Shown here: piece after piece, positions 63,672 to 64,000 of the stretch
Position numbering within the stretch: the stretch's first letter is position 1
Layout of the letters: every line of letters starts with the position of its first letter
Notes under the pieces: generated by a model
The model's input: the letters and a program-made list of their open reading frames with translations, nothing else
Databases searched by the model: none
What the model was told of the DNA's origin: nothing
Translations under genes and position numbers: made by a program
Source of the DNA: Periplaneta americana
Lineage: Eukaryota > Arthropoda > Insecta > Blattodea > Blattidae
Assembly (NCBI RefSeq): GCF_040183065.1
Contig: NC_091130.1
Span: forward strand, 122,500,414 to 122,564,413
DNA length: 64,000 nucleotides
Direction of reading: 5' to 3'

Positions 63672-64000
63672 ATGTAGTAATAATAATAGTTTTATTTTCC
63701 CTGGCAGAGTTAAGGCCATGAGGCCTTCTCTTCCACTCAACCAGGATAAAATCATATACAAAAAAATACATACCGGTGTACAAATATTAACTTAAAATAA
63801 TAATAAATATAATTAAGTAAAAAAGAGATATTGAATACATATACACAATCAGTATTAACTTTAAAATGACAATAATAAAAATATACAATAAAAAAGAGAT
63901 TGAATACATAATCTCAAACAGGAAAATACATCTAGTATACAGTATTAACTTAAAAAAAAGAATTAATACATCTATATATATAATTTGAACTGGTAATGGA
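63672..64000 (-). mobile_element. jockey-type LINE 3' UTR, cut by the window end
   Basis: TTTTATTTTCCCTGGCAGAG, AAGGCCATGAGGCCTTCTCT, TCCACTCAACCAGGATAAAA, then AT-rich sequence, resembles the 3' end of the LINE at 19228. Coding part lies beyond the window. Confidence 0.6.

Overview
The window looks like a gene-poor, AT-rich, heavily transposon-loaded stretch of a large arthropod genome. Several interspersed families resemble repeats I associate with cockroaches (Blattodea, Periplaneta-like): a LINE with a (TTAC)n/(AAGT)n tail, a LINE with a (GAAGAA)n-type tail, and tRNA-headed SINEs ending in a block about trans-splice-sized spacing from an AATAACC-like tail. That species guess is from memory, not proof. 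I found no convincing single-copy host gene, no true tRNA gene, no rRNA and no CRISPR array. Nearly all recognisable protein sequence is transposase or reverse transcriptase, mostly broken by stops, frameshifts or internal deletions.

Layout. 0-3 kb: a decayed Tigger/pogo transposase, then a LINE RT remnant split by a 741-bp TIR element. 3.5-5.4 kb: a mariner-like fragment and a Helentron-type (HINE/DINE-1-like) element. 5.6-7.0 kb: a LINE-1 copy with a 20-bp target duplication, split by a 938-bp hAT-like element. 7.1-11.3 kb: a LINE-2 copy split twice (by sequence carrying a 1.1-kb 'CAGGGACATC' TA-site transposon, itself hit by a SINE, and by a pogo-like element). 12-17.2 kb: a run of TIR elements (mariner, a MITE, two elements with DUF4817-type ORFs, a Tigger). 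18.6-24.8 kb: degenerate tandem repeat, a jockey-type LINE tail, CAGGGACATC copies, head-to-head HINEs and an hAT fragment. 24.9-25.9 kb: a compound trinucleotide array. 26-31 kb: LINE-1 tails, small MITEs and a Penelope-like element (PLE) split by an hAT. 31.3-32.4 kb: a TIR element with an open 188-codon frame. 33-37.3 kb: TGTA arrays and a roughly 185-bp tandem repeat. 38-43 kb: an hAT copy and a HINE holding three nested retroelements. 44-47 kb: a TA-site TIR element, a PLE palindrome with hammerhead ribozymes and a P-like THAP element. 47-50.3 kb: the longest LINE-1 copy, split by an hAT that is split by a SINE. 51-58 kb: PLE pieces, two inverted 890-bp hAT copies, and a jockey-type LINE cleanly split by a CAGGGACATC transposon. 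58-64 kb: SINE, MITEs, a piggyBac-like element with TTAA ends, and the tail of another jockey-type LINE.

The most informative observations are (1) complete hammerhead ribozyme cores in PLE terminal repeats, some inside inverted repeats with a 13-bp target duplication; (2) a HINE/DINE-1-like family recognisable by sub-terminal inverted repeats plus a 52-nt terminal hairpin; (3) a P-like element retaining a THAP start exon and a spliceable intron; (4) two nearly identical 890-bp inverted hAT copies and a roughly 1-kb PLE-like palindrome that could give long double-stranded RNA; and (5) insertions whose exact target duplications let the order of transposition be read.
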